From Gari tellinella (taxonomy: Eukaryota > Mollusca > Bivalvia > Cardiida > Psammobiidae), in assembly GCA_922989275.2 (NCBI GenBank), contig OV277862.1, positions 48,571,786-48,635,785 on the forward strand: a stretch of 64,000 nucleotides of DNA. The letters run 5' to 3'. Positions 45,413 through 55,340 of the stretch are shown here, piece after piece; the stretch's first letter is position 1, and each line of letters starts with the position of its first letter. The notes beneath the pieces are model-generated. The model searched no databases and had not been told where the DNA came from. It was given only the letters and a program-made list of their open reading frames with translations. Position numbers and translations under genes: made by a program.

Positions 45413-47500
45413 TCAAGGGACATAATCCATACATCCAAGCTGCACGAATGATATTCTAAGAGCAATCATTGCAAATTTAAGGTCAGTATTTCCAAACAAT
45501 CCCAATCCATTCCTACATTTAGTATAAAAACAAGCCTCAGTCGGCAGCATCATATAGTCTGTAATATTTGCAGCCAATACACCATCTCTACAAATTAAAG
45601 GCCAAAATGCAGCCGCTCTCCAACATGGGACAACAAGAACACTCTCGGCTCTGTCCTCATAAATCTTTCCAATGACCCTGTTTAACACAGAAACAGGCGG
45701 CACAAACAAGCCAAAGTCATACGACCAATCCTGCATAAAAGCATCTACACCAGCACATGTGCTGTTCCAAAATCTTGAATAAAACCTTGACAGTTTAGCA
45801 TTATGATCAGATGCAAACCAGTCTACATCAAGACACCCGAATCTATTCTGAATCATGTCAAGAATCGTTGATGAAATACCCCAATCATCATTATCCACAA
45901 TTCTAGATAAATAGTCTGCTTTTTCATTTAAAGATCTCGGAATCCATTCCATTTCTATAAAAATAGAATTAGATAGACAGAATTGAAGAATTTCTATAGC
46001 CAAGTCCTGTAATTCTCTATTCATAGACCCTTTAGCTACTATGGAAACTACACCCTGGTTGTCAGAATACCACTTTATCCTCCTGTTCTTCAAACAATGA
46101 GCCAATGAAAGCAGAGTTTTCTTAACAGCCACCAACTCTCTCCATGTTGAAGATTTTAAACTTTCCTCTACTGACCACATGCCTTGGGAAACCCCATTAA
46201 TAGTGCTGACTTCAAAGCCTGCATAGCCCGTATCGCTAGCATCAGTATAAACCACCTTTGAATAACTGCAATCTGCAGTAAGAGACTTGGAATTTACCCT
46301 GTCAATGTTGTCAAGCCAAAACTGCAACTGCTGCAAACTTTCTGCTGATATCGTGATAAACGAATCCCAATTGAACGCTTTCAAAATATCAAAGCTCAAA
46401 TACCGCGTCATAATTTGAGACATACTTCCTACTACCACCGACATAGAAATAAGCTGACCCACAATACTAGCTAGCCTCTTAACATGAACTCTCCTGTGAC
46501 CCTTAAACTCTCGTAAAAGGCATGAAATGGCTTCTTTAACCTTTTCTAACCTGCGTGCAGGTACATTTATACAATTTTCTTCTGCATTCAATGACACACC
46601 CAAAAAATCTAGCTCTTGAACTGGATCCCAAAAACATTTTTCTGCTTTTGCAACAAAACCTGAGCAATGCAAATCTGCTTTAACTTCAGAGCTTTCTTTC
46701 AAAGCTCTAGCTCTATTTTGAGCGCATCCAAAGCCATCATCAATATACATCAAAATCAACTTAGCTTCCCCTCTCCATTTAGCAATTAAAGGCCTAGTGA
46801 TTTTAGTGAACAAATAACATGCTGAAGATAGGCCAAAAGGTAAAACAAGAAACTTATAAAAGCAAATCTTCCCATCTTTTCCTTTCCAAGAAAATCCTAA
46901 GAACTCTGTATGCTGGTCATATATTTCAACAAAATGATAAGCACTTGTAATATCAAATTTATACATGAAATACCCCTTTTTAAGGTAGGACAGTGCTATT
47001 TTAATATCGTCATATTTGACAGATTGCTTCCATACATGCTTATTAACCTCTCTCAGATCTAAAATTAGCCTTTTCTTTCCACTACTTTGTACAGACACCG
47101 TTAAAGGGTTAACAACTCGAGGAGGCTCAATGCATTTCTCTACTAGACGCCTGTCTAACAAATCCTGTATAGCTTCAGAGACAAAATCTGCCTCTAACAA
47201 AGCTGACCTATTGTTTTTATTAAAACTATGGGGAGGCAGGGAATACAATGGAATCTTGTAGCCATTTTCTATTACGTCTAATATGAATTCATTTGCACCA
47301 ATATCACGCCAAAACTGTAGGTTTTCTTTTAACCTACCCCTAACAATAATGCTTTTCTGGCCTTGCTCATACTCATATATGTCATGTGTAAAACGAGAAT
47401 AATCATACTCATCTTTCAATGACGTGTCAGTTTCCGTTTGATGCCTGGAATCTGGTCTTGATACAATTTTTTCTGTAGTGCCCAATTTCTCCGCAGGCAT
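45413..47500 (-). CDS. Reverse transcriptase-RNase H polyprotein of the Ngaro-like element
   Basis: 695 residues. Reverse transcriptase: RLILDLREVNKH at about 144-155, first catalytic Asp183 in FDITSAYH, LPFGLSSACY at 220-229 and the catalytic box MYIDD at 251-255. RNase H: Asp420 (YTDAS), Glu455 (WRELVAV), Asp480 (YSDNQ) and Asp529 (NEKADYLSR). After residue 540 comes the region seen in DIRS-order elements (DVDWFASDHNAKLSRFYSRF, VDAFMQDWS). No aspartic protease or DDE integrase was seen, as expected for this group. The start ATG lies inside the gag frame, with a 74-base overlap in another frame, so expression may use frameshifting, reinitiation or a separate transcript. Confidence 0.92.
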   Translation of the reverse strand: MPAEKLGTTEKIVSRPDSRHQTETDTSLKDEYDYSRFTHDIYEYEQGQKSIIVRGRLKENLQFWRDIGANEFILDVIENGYKIPLYSLPPHSFNKNNRSALLEADFVSEAIQDLLDRRLVEKCIEPPRVVNPLTVSVQSSGKKRLILDLREVNKHVWKQSVKYDDIKIALSYLKKGYFMYKFDITSAYHFVEIYDQHTEFLGFSWKGKDGKICFYKFLVLPFGLSSACYLFTKITRPLIAKWRGEAKLILMYIDDGFGCAQNRARALKESSEVKADLHCSGFVAKAEKCFWDPVQELDFLGVSLNAEENCINVPARRLEKVKEAISCLLREFKGHRRVHVKRLASIVGQLISMSVVVGSMSQIMTRYLSFDILKAFNWDSFITISAESLQQLQFWLDNIDRVNSKSLTADCSYSKVVYTDASDTGYAGFEVSTINGVSQGMWSVEESLKSSTWRELVAVKKTLLSLAHCLKNRRIKWYSDNQGVVSIVAKGSMNRELQDLAIEILQFCLSNSIFIEMEWIPRSLNEKADYLSRIVDNDDWGISSTILDMIQNRFGCLDVDWFASDHNAKLSRFYSRFWNSTCAGVDAFMQDWSYDFGLFVPPVSVLNRVIGKIYEDRAESVLVVPCWRAAAFWPLICRDGVLAANITDYMMLPTEACFYTKCRNGLGLFGNTDLKFAMIALRISFVQLGCMDYVP

Positions 47501-48191
47501 AACAGGGCCCTGGTTTGACTCTCCCTGAGCTGTTAACCGGCGTCCATGTTGGTCCGGCTGAGCGACGAAAAAGACTCAATCCTCCGTCCGCCTGTTGGAA
47601 TGACCTTGCTTGACCTCCGTAGAAAGACGAGCCCCTATTAACGTGGCTCTCAGCAGCATTTGGAGTAAACGAACGCCGCTTACCCTTCTGTGTAATCTGT
47701 GACTTCTTCCGCTTAAGCGCACGGCTTTCTGCCCTGTTTATGCGACTTTCATCTTCGCTGTCACTCGCTAGTGGGTTACATTCGTAATGCTTAACGGTGT
47801 CCCAGCCTCCCAGTGACGAATCTGCAATTCTTATCAACTTGTTGCGTTTCCTCAACTTCTCCGACAGCTCGTTTAAAAGTTCATTTGTGTACTCAGGTTT
47901 CCCGTGGTCAAGTCCCCATGCAGCCTGCCTGACGCTCTCCACCAATTCGTTGTTGAATTCGTACTGCACCTTATTACCTTTGAAACGCCAATCAACAGCC
48001 GTGTCAGATTTAATCTTCTTAAACTCTGAAGAAACACTCAGAGTATTGCCTTGTACCTCCTGCTTCAATGCTCGAACCTCCAGCCTCTGGCTCTTTAACT
48101 CAGACAATACCTCACGTAACTGTCCCTGCAAGCCGCTGCTTACATTTTCCTCAATATCAATCTCGCCACCACGTGTACTGTTTTCTGCCAT
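47427..48191 (-). CDS. Gag-like protein with zinc knuckle
   Basis: 254 residues from an ATG 12 bases inside repeat A1. An N-terminal coiled-coil-like stretch (LREVLSELKSQRLEVRALKQ, 25-44) is followed by WRFKGNKVQYEFNNELVESV and a basic Ser/Arg-rich part. A CCHC zinc knuckle follows (CYACGEIGHYRKNC, Cys230, Cys233, His238, Cys243). It would bind element RNA in the particle. Intact. Confidence 0.88.
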   Translation of the reverse strand: MAENSTRGGEIDIEENVSSGLQGQLREVLSELKSQRLEVRALKQEVQGNTLSVSSEFKKIKSDTAVDWRFKGNKVQYEFNNELVESVRQAAWGLDHGKPEYTNELLNELSEKLRKRNKLIRIADSSLGGWDTVKHYECNPLASDSEDESRINRAESRALKRKKSQITQKGKRRSFTPNAAESHVNRGSSFYGGQARSFQQADGGLSLFRRSAGPTWTPVNSSGRVKPGPCYACGEIGHYRKNCIKTRFQASNGN

Positions 48192-48202
48192 GTTACTAAC
48201 TC

Positions 48203-48380
48203 AATTTAATGTGTGTTGTCCAGTGGATCTCCCAAAGCTGAATGACCAAATACACAGTTACTTGCCACGCACGAAAACTTCGTGCGCTACTACTAACGCC
48301 ACTTAGCGTAGACTTATTCCGGAACAAGGGAAAGTAATTTTCTTCTAATTCACTGCGTTTAACCGAAGAAAATTATATTT
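48203..48380 (-). repeat. Ngaro-like split direct repeat A1
   Basis: 178 bases identical by eye to A2. It forms the outer 5' end of the element and should contain the promoter; no core promoter motif was identified. Confidence 0.9.
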
Positions 48381-48587
48381 CTGCTCAGGGTTTGGTCCAT
48401 TTAAGATAGGTATTTCTACGAAGCAAACATTGAATAATTGAATTTGATGATGAAATTATACTCGGATCGGATAACACACCCCCACCCCCCATCGGACAAA
48501 GCGTTTATTCCAGGCGAATTATTCGAATTATTCGAATACTTTAAGCGAATATTCGAATAGCAATTTGGGTTCGAATTCCCATCCCTA

Positions 48588-49015
48588 GTAACTACCTAAG
48601 TCACTGCAACGTAAATCTTAAAATGGCGATAAATCAATATTTAGACAAGTCAGAGTTATGGTTAACGTGTGCTGCACTAAATCAAGTCATATCATATTTA
48701 TTTTTAAGATTTCATTGAGTTAACTTGAACCATTGAAGAGATATGTGTCGGACAAAAGTGGCATGCACTGGATATAAAAATGAAATACATGTGCTAATTT
48801 CAGAAAATGGGAGGTAATTAATTGCGGACGAAGAAGGGATGGCGATTCTAAAATACAACATGCATACCCTTATATCATCCTTTAATAGTGTATAAAGTTT
48901 TGAATGAGTTACGTTCGTACTTTTAACCGTTTAGGAGATATCGTCCAGACAAAATTTGATTTTTAAAATGAAAAAGAAGATAATTCAATATTAAGATAGG
49001 GCAGAGTTATGGTTC
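48588..49015. other. Diverged duplicate phrase, no gene
   Basis: AATATTTAGACAAGTCAGAG near 48633 and AATATTAAGATAGGGCAGAG near 48991 look like two diverged copies of one unit about 360 bases apart. Confidence 0.4.
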
Positions 49016-49245
49016 TGGGTCTGTTTTACGAAACGTCGTACGACAAACACGGTCGTAAGTCAAAACTTTAAAATACTATTAAATTTCTGATTTCTCCATC
49101 CAATCCTGTCTTGTGAAACCTCTTTGAAACCGCCTTTTCAAGACGATTCCAAGGAGATGTCACAAGACAGGATTAAATAATAATTGAGATTTTTAGAATC
49201 TGGCTTGCGACAATATTTGTCGTACGACGTTTCGTAAAACGGGCA
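49016..49245. repeat. FB-2 foldback element
   Basis: GGTCTGTTTTACGAAACGTC to its inverse ending GACGTTTCGTAAAACGGG. Good arm match. Confidence 0.75.
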
Positions 49246-49276
49246 CCTTGTGTACTGCACTTCATTTTGTTATATA

Positions 49277-49481
49277 CAGTAAAACCTCTCTATAACGACC
49301 ACTTAATTGTGTCAAATATTGGCCGTTTAAGTCAGGTGACTGCTTAAAGCAATGTGAAAGTGAAACAGAAAGCTCCTGTTGGAGCTTTCTGTTTCACTTT
49401 CATATTGCTTTAAGCTGTCACCTGTATTTTATACAGACAATTAGCCTTCTTTTTAGTGGCCGTTATAGAGAGGTTCTACTG
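49277..49481. mobile_element. TA-3 element with hairpin delta
   Basis: CAGTAAAACCTCTCTATAAC to its inverse ending AGAGGTTCTACTG, TA on both sides. Hairpin delta (apex AGCTCCTGTTGGAGCT) is nearly perfect. Confidence 0.8.
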
Positions 49482-49739
49482 TACTCAATTCCAAAAGAAA
49501 CTGTGCACTTTGTTTTCTGTAATTATTTATTCGCGTTTGTACTGAAACCCTATGTATTTGGTACCAAACTTTAGATCAGTTCATGAACAATATGGCAGTC
49601 ATTTGAAAATTTGAGATGCGGTCGTTTAAAGTGGATGTTTTTGAACGAGAAAAGACGAAGTGTCAAACTCAAAGTTGCAAAGTAACTCTGAGAGCCAGAC
49701 TGTTTTCAGTTGGTCATTTTATGTCGGTTTAGTTGTAAT

Positions 49740-50488
49740 CATATTATAATTTTTGTCAGTATCGTATTTGTCCATCTTTGCTCATGATGCAAGCGACAAT
49801 GAGACATAGCGTAGACCTTAAGTGACGTCTAATAACGACGTCGGGAATGAAACGTCGTATTATCCCTGAGTTAGGGCATTTGCAAGGTCTATAACAACTT
49901 TTCTCCCAAAACATCGTGTGCGGCCATTATGGTGAGTAAAAATATTGTAAGACCTATCAAAGGAAAGACACGAGTCCACTACTATTGACCCAAACGGAAA
50001 TGACGTCATGCTCGCTGAAAACGAGCAGCCTAATGACGTACTCTCAAGGTCTGTCCCACAAAGGGTCCCCTAGCACGGATGGATGTCCGACGTTGCCGGA
50101 GACAACACAATACGGTCTGTCTGCTGATACTGTACTGTCTTGCCGAACTAGACGCTGTTTGAAAACGACGTCGAAGTAACGTCAACGTAACACATTCGTT
50201 TGTTAAATTGCTGTTCTAGGTATCTGTGTAATGTCTTTGACGATCTGCCACCCCACTTGTATGTTGAAAACGTTTGATCAACCGAATGAGTGTGTTTCTG
50301 TGGTAACCTAATGTTTTTCTCACGTTAGTGACGTTGTAGTTATGAACAAGCATTGCAAATACTCTAATTTGCCTATTTTCATTCAATCTCAGCAAGTTCG
50401 TTGTGTACCGATGTGAAGTAAAATGTGTTTTTTTCTTTGTATAAGGCATACGAATTACACTCATGCACGTTTTCGGTGACATGTGCAT
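49740..50488 (-). pseudogene. Decayed Tc1-like transposase
   Basis: The N-terminal DNA-binding part is open: LNENRQIRVFAMLVHNYNVT, then GYHRNTLIRLIKRFQ, a helix-turn-helix as in Tc1/mariner transposases. After a frame change the minus strand continues with RRRFQTASSSARQYSISRQT and RARGPFVGQTLR. Further shifts lead to LSFDRSYNIFTHHNGRTRCF, which matches the first catalytic Asp region, and then CIMSKDGQIR. Several stops and shifts show it is dead. No catalytic C-terminal part was followed. Assignment rests on recognising these motifs; the ends of the original transposon were not found. Confidence 0.75.
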
Positions 50489-50984
50489 TTTCCTTGAGCT
50501 GCACGTGCAAAAAATGCAAAATCACGCATTTCCTCATAAACTTAAATTTCTTCATACTAAGTAAAAGTGTTTTTTATCGATGGATGCTAAATAGAGATGA
50601 GATAGTGTGTGCGAAATTTTAAATCGATACGTCGTTTAGATATTAAAATATTAGAAAATGAAAAGTGCACAGTTTCTTTTGGAATTGAGTATACATTTGT
50701 ACTGTATTAATATTGGAAGTTTCATTGGGTTACCTAGAATTATTCAAGGGCTCTGTGTCAGACCATAGGTGATATACTCGTAAGAAATTGGTACTACATG
50801 GATACTTGTAATAACTACATGTATATATAGTATAGCACCAATGTTTTGACGAGTCGAGTGCATTTATGGTCTTGGCGTGTAGTTTCGTTAAAAACAATAT
50901 GATCATCTCTACCGCATAGGATATATTGTACAGCGCACACGGCGTTATCGTTCCCAGAGTTTATGTGAAAGAAATTGTGTCTAT

Positions 50985-51129
50985 TGTACCCGGCGTCTGC
51001 ACTTGCTCCAAACTGTTGGCTTTTCAGACTAAAACTGATCATTCACATTTTCAAAAAGTGTTCTACATTTGGTTAACTTATTTGCGTTGAGCTTCGTTTA
51101 AACGGATACAAATAACGTATTCTGCAATG
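50985..51129. mobile_element. Right half of a TA-1 element
   Basis: CCCGGCGTCTGCACTTGCTC, CGTTTAAACGGATACAAATA and the end GCAATGTA in TA-1 order. The left half is missing. Confidence 0.6.
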
Positions 51130-51310
51130 TAACTCGATACTTCGAATTCGCGTTAGTTCGAACATACCCATATTTCAAAGTTAAAACGTAGCTTAGCCAC
51201 GTTTTAACTTTGTAATACGAGAATGTTCGATTTAAGCGAGATCGGGTTATCAAAATTAAACTTTTAAAATACTTGTAAGGTCGATTTAAGCGAGCTTGAT
51301 GTATTGTGTT
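51123..51310. mobile_element. TA-4 element, partly decayed
   Basis: ACTCGATACTTCGAATTCGC with the central palindrome AAACGTAGCTTAGCCACGTT. The right side reads GAGCTTGATGTATTGTGTTT. It ends just before the predicted acceptor of bursicon-like gene 2. Confidence 0.6.
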
Positions 51311-51323
51311 TCGACTTATATAC

Positions 51324-51878
51324 ATGTATTTCAGGCCAAAGACACAGCCGGTGCTATATATCCATGCACTATTACTACATGGCCTCCTCCTTGTCCTGCT
51401 TTCGCCAGGGACCAGTGGCAACCTGTGTCGCCGCACGTTAATCCGTATGGTTATCCAGCGAGAAGACTGCATACCGAAAGCATTTCTTACTTTTGCCTGT
51501 GCCGGAGCATGTAGTTCGTACGCAAGACCATCATCCGAGTCACCGTTACAACTGGAATATTTCTGCAAGTGCTGTGAAGCCGATGATTACATCAATAGAG
51601 TCATAACTCTCCAATGCTACAATTCCTTTCCAAGCGAGATAGGCGTAAATATAAATATGGTGACATCCTGTAGGTGCCGCCCTTGCTCGAACACTCCCGA
51701 GAATTTCATCCCGGCAGATAGTTTCTTGAATAACGGAAAGAGGGGTTTTCCTATGATGAACAGCAATGAGACGTTTGAAGGCAATGACACGGGTTTCAGA
51801 GAGTTGCTTCGTCCTCACAAGCCTTTTATTGACATAGACGATAGCAGTGTTAAACTTTCTTTGGATACTTTAGAGTGA
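51324..51878 (+). CDS. Bursicon-like secreted cystine-knot protein 2
   Basis: 184 residues if the ATG at 51324 is used; an acceptor GTATTTCAG|GCC at 51334/51335 suggests the main exon starts there after an upstream exon. A hydrophobic stretch (ALLLHGLLLVLL) is a likely signal peptide. Its cysteines have the same spacing as gene 1 (C-x9-C-x3-C-x17-C-x-C-C-x13-C ... C-x-C-x2-C) with CAGACSSYA, YFCKCC and SCRCRPC. The loop before the last three cysteines is 17 residues against 24 in gene 1. Possible N-glycosylation sites are NET and NDT in the tail. The C-terminal ends of both proteins are alike (PFIDIDDSSVKLSL and PFILFDDPDIKFTV). With one leftover base before the first full codon, the predicted intron phase equals that of gene 1. 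Hormone-like role is by family only. Confidence 0.8.
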   Translation: MYFRPKTQPVLYIHALLLHGLLLVLLSPGTSGNLCRRTLIRMVIQREDCIPKAFLTFACAGACSSYARPSSESPLQLEYFCKCCEADDYINRVITLQCYNSFPSEIGVNINMVTSCRCRPCSNTPENFIPADSFLNNGKRGFPMMNSNETFEGNDTGFRELLRPHKPFIDIDDSSVKLSLDTLE

Positions 51879-51935
51879 CTGCGTTGAAATGCTCACACAA
51901 AGATCTGTTTGAAATTAACCCTTATCCTGCCGTTA

Positions 51936-52189
51936 CAGGGCTGCCATAAGTTGACATGAAAAATCCTAAGATTTCATAATTTGCATTTTCAAGAGCAATT
52001 TTACGAATCGTACCTTTACCCCATAACCTATATTTAGTTTTGTTGACATGTAACTACTTAAAGCAGGCTGGAAGTAAAGCAGAATGCGCCTTAGGGCGCA
52101 TTCTGCTTTACTTTCAGCCTGATTTAATCTACCATGTGCTAGAAAAAAATCCGAAGATTTAGGAAAAGTCCGGAGAAATTGCAGCCCTG
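51936..52189. mobile_element. CAGGG element nested in TTAA-1
   Basis: CAGGGCTGCCATAAGTTGAC to GAGAAATTGCAGCCCTG, with hairpin beta apex GCGCCTTAGGGCGC. Flanks CCGTTA and CCGTAA suggest a 6-base target duplication. Confidence 0.75.
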
Positions 52190-52242
52190 CCGTAATATCG
52201 TCTGCTCGGCAAATGTTGTCTGCAAATAATATTCACAATAAT

Positions 52243-53059
52243 TATAACAATATTCCAGATAGGGAATAAAAGTGGTATCAATATATAAATTGCTCTTTTC
52301 TAATATTTCGACCACTAGGGGCCTTTTTCAAAGAAAATCACGTCCAAACACACATCACATTTTTGTTACATGCTTTCAGCCATAAAATCTCTTTGATTTT
52401 ATGGCTGAAAGCATGTAACACAAATGTGACAAGTGTTTGGACGTGGTTTTCTTTGAAAAGGTCCTTTCGAGGTCGAAACATTAGAAAAGAGCAATTTATA
52501 TATTAATCATATTCAGTTAAGATTTATACAGTGGAGAATCTGTTATTCTTTCCCGTTTAAACGCAAACGTACGCAAACGTAAAGCACTAAAACGTAGAAA
52601 AGTACAACTTTTGGACAATTCTGATAATTCATGTTTATCTTGGTGGCAATCAGTTTGGAGCCAGATCAGACGCCGGGTTACCCGGCGTCTGATCTGGCTC
52701 CAAACTGTTTGCACTGCAAATAATAGTTTTAGCGAAAACGAGTTTATTGGGAAAGAATAACAGTTTTTCCACTGTATAACAATATTCCAGATAGGGAATA
52801 AAAATGGTATCAATATATAAATTGCTCTTTTCTAATATTTCGACCACTAGGGGCTTTTTCAAAGAAAATCACGTCCAAACACACATCACATTTTTGTTAC
52901 ATGCTTTCAGCCATAAAATCTCTTTGATTTTATGGCTGAAAGCATGTAACAAAAATGTGACAAGTATTTGGACGTGGTTTTCTTTGAAAAGGGCCTTTCG
53001 AGGTCGAAACATTAGAAAAGAACAATTTATATATTAATAATATTCAGTTTAGATTTATA
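52243..53059. repeat. Duplicated long foldback on both sides of a TA-1 element
   Basis: 52243-52528 and 52776-53059 are near-identical direct repeats of about 285 bases. Each is itself a palindrome of about 220 bases (AATTGCTCTTTTCTAATATT to its inverse, apex AAAATCTCTTTGATTTT). Confidence 0.85.
52529..52774. mobile_element. TA-1 element between the duplicated foldbacks
   Basis: CAGTGGAGAATCTGTTATTC to CACTG with TA on both sides, sitting at the junction of the two direct repeats. Confidence 0.85.
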
Positions 53060-53188
53060 CATGTTTTATAACAGAAACATAACGAAGAGTGTCAAACACT
53101 TTTGACCCAGATCAGACGCCGCGTTGCGCGACGTCTGATCTGGATCCAAAATATTTGAGAATACCACGATAGGCAGGATACGGGTTAA

Positions 53189-53561
53189 GTTAAATTTGTT
53201 ATTTATTTTTCTTAACTCATTTACCGGTGAAGTTTGAAATGGATTATTTCATTTTCCAATAAGTTTAATGCAAATCTGAACATTTAGGGTTGTTTTACAA
53301 TATTGCCCGATACGCTGGAAATAGTTTATATTTATTGTTTACCTCCATTCATGAAGATGTGTAACATATTCACATATTTAACGATAAAACAATACATCTA
53401 CATGTACATTGTATTCACAATATAGATCTAATTCAATAAGATACATGTAGCTAAATAATGTGATGAATAAGGGAACAATTTAAACATATTCTATTTCCAA
53501 AACTTCTAGATCTACATGGAAATGGAGTCAGGCTACAAATTCAAAACAAATATGTTAAGTA
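53189..53561. other. Stretch with no recognised element
   Basis: AT-rich; repeated ACATGTA words only. Confidence 0.4.
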
Positions 53562-54136
53562 CAGTGGAGAAAACGTTATTCTTTCCCAATAAACGCGTTT
53601 ACGCTAAAACTATTATTTCTATTGCAAACAGTTTGCCACCAAGATAAACATGAGTTATCAGAATTGTCCAAAAGTTGCACTTTTCTACGTTTTTAGTGTT
53701 TTGCGTTTGCGTTTCGTTTCGTTTAAAGCCGCATTGTGTTTTTGAGAAACCTGTATAAAACGGTTGTTTGGGGTCCCATTTGAACTACGTGGGACGTGAT
53801 TCTTTCACAAAAACCGACTTTATCTAAGAAATTCGCTTTTTAATTTTTATTTATGATATTTTTGTGCTGCACCAATTAAAAAGCCTCCCTTGTGAATGGA
53901 AAGAAGGACAACTCTGTAAATACAGGGCTCCAGATAACGGAAGTATTTCGAAAACTAAAATCTTTATTTCTGCTTTTAAACCCAATGGTGTCATACTCAT
54001 TAAAATTGTCTCCAAGAGACGGTTTAATCAGTAGTAACACCATAGCATTCGGTGCTGAAATTGGTGAGAAAATGTTAGATTAGTTCAGATTACTCCCGCC
54101 TACATGTGTATAGCTGGAGCACTGAAAATGACCTTG

Positions 54137-54292
54137 TTAACCCTTATTCTGCTGCACAGACGTCTGCTTTGACATTGTCGTCTGCAAAATTTGTGCATTT
54201 TAGATTTATGCATTGTTTTAATTAAACAAACCTTAAGACGAGTGTCAAACAGTTTGGATACAGATGAGACGCCGCGTGACGCACAGGGTTAA
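54137..54292. mobile_element. TTAA-1 element lacking the right arm of its hairpin
   Basis: TTAACCCTTATTCTGC to GCACAGGGTTAA. The hairpin stops at the apex (GACGCCGCGTGACGC) and the right arm is absent. Confidence 0.7.
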
Positions 54293-54399
54293 ACTATGAT
54301 ATCCAGTCAAAATGTGTAAATATTATTCACGGGGGGGTGAACGATTAAAAACAAATACGGAGAATCTTTACCTTGGGCTTGCTGAAAATGAATGTTTCA

Positions 54400-55340
54400 G
54401 CCTTGTCCGCTCTCAAACTCAAACACTTCTTTTTGGATCTTCACCAAACTTACTACAAATGTTTATTAGTATAGAATCTAGGTCAGGTTCAATAACTAGC
54501 AAAATCGCATGAGGCATGTCCGAGTTATTGCCCTTGAATAATTAAAAAATGACTGTTTCAGCATTTTCTGCTCTCTAACACAAACACTTTTTATTGGAAC
54601 TTCACCAAACTTGCTGACAATGTGTATTGGTATTAAATCTAGGTCAAGAAAAAAATCTGATAAAAACTGTGTGTTAGACAGCAAAAAATGCTGAAACATT
54701 AATTTTTAATACTTAAAGGGCAAAAACTCAGACATGCCTTTGTGATTTTAGTAGTATTCAAACCAAACCTTGATTTTATATAATTAAACATTTTCAGCAA
54801 GTTTAGTGAATATACGATAAAAACTGTATGTGTTAGAGTGCAAAAGTGACCGAAACAGTCATTTTTTATTAATAAACAGGCAATGACTCAGATATACCTT
54901 ATGCGATTTTAGTAGTAATCAAACTAAACCTTGATTTTATATCAATACACATTTTCAGCAAGTTTGGTGAAGATCCAATAAAACGTATTTGTGTTAGAGA
55001 GCAAAACTTGCTGAAAACAGTCACTTTTAATACATAAAGGGCAAAGACTCAGATATGCCACATGCGATTTTAGTAATAATCAAACTAGACCTAAATTTTA
55101 TATGAATGTTTGGTAAATATCCGATAAAAGCTGTTTGTTTTAGAGTGCAAAAATGACTGAAACAGTCATTTTTTTTATTAATTAACAGGCAATAACTCAC
55201 AAATACTTTATGCGACTTTAGTAGTAATCAAACTAAAACTTGATTTTATATCAATGAACATTTTCAGCAAGTTTGTGGAAGATCGGGTAAAAAATAGTTG
55301 AGTTAGAGAGCGGACAAAAAAGTGTGATAGTCTAACTGAC
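54400..55340. repeat. Diverged ~155-base tandem units with an orientation switch
   Basis: CTTCACCAAACTTGCTGA-type words before about 54655 and the inverse TCAGCAAGTTTGGTGAAG after it, at 54795, 54956 and 55266. The motif GCAAGTTTG...GAAGAT resembles the core units at 58.0-59.1 kb. Confidence 0.65.

Larger units (their letters stand above)
42912..48380 (-). mobile_element. Complete Ngaro-like tyrosine-recombinase retrotransposon
   Basis: On the minus strand the order is repeat A1 (48380-48203), Gag, RT-RNase H, tyrosine recombinase, B1 (43411-43321), A2 (43320-43143) and B2 (43002-42912). B1 and A2 abut and reproduce the junction that would form if the two outer ends were joined in a circle. 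That is the split direct repeat layout of Ngaro and PAT elements of the DIRS order. The three frames are open with all catalytic motifs, and the repeat copies look identical, so the insertion appears recent. No target duplication is expected. Confidence 0.9.
41928..48587. mobile_element. hAT-like element, split by a Ngaro-like retrotransposon
   Basis: Left end TAGGGGCGGGACCGAATATT and right end GAATTCCCATCCCTA are inverted. Subterminal TATTCGAATATTCGAA repeats occur on both sides. Exact 8-base duplications GTAACTAC lie at 41920-41927 and 48588-48595. Eight-base duplications and TAGGG-type ends are typical of the hAT superfamily. Without the 5,469-base insert the element is about 1.19 kb and shows no transposase. 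Confidence 0.8.
51915..53188. mobile_element. TTAA-1 element expanded by nested insertions
   Basis: Outer ends TTAACCCTTATCCTGCC and GGCAGGATACGGGTTAA are inverted; hairpin alpha is at about 53091-53155. Inside lie a CAGGG element, a duplicated foldback and a TA-1 element. Confidence 0.75.

Noticed and set aside
47797..48306. 169-codon plus-strand open frame
   Set aside because: Antisense shadow of the gag frame of the Ngaro-like element.
49985..50179. Plus-strand open frame of 64 codons
   Set aside because: It is the antisense of the decayed Tc1-like transposase.
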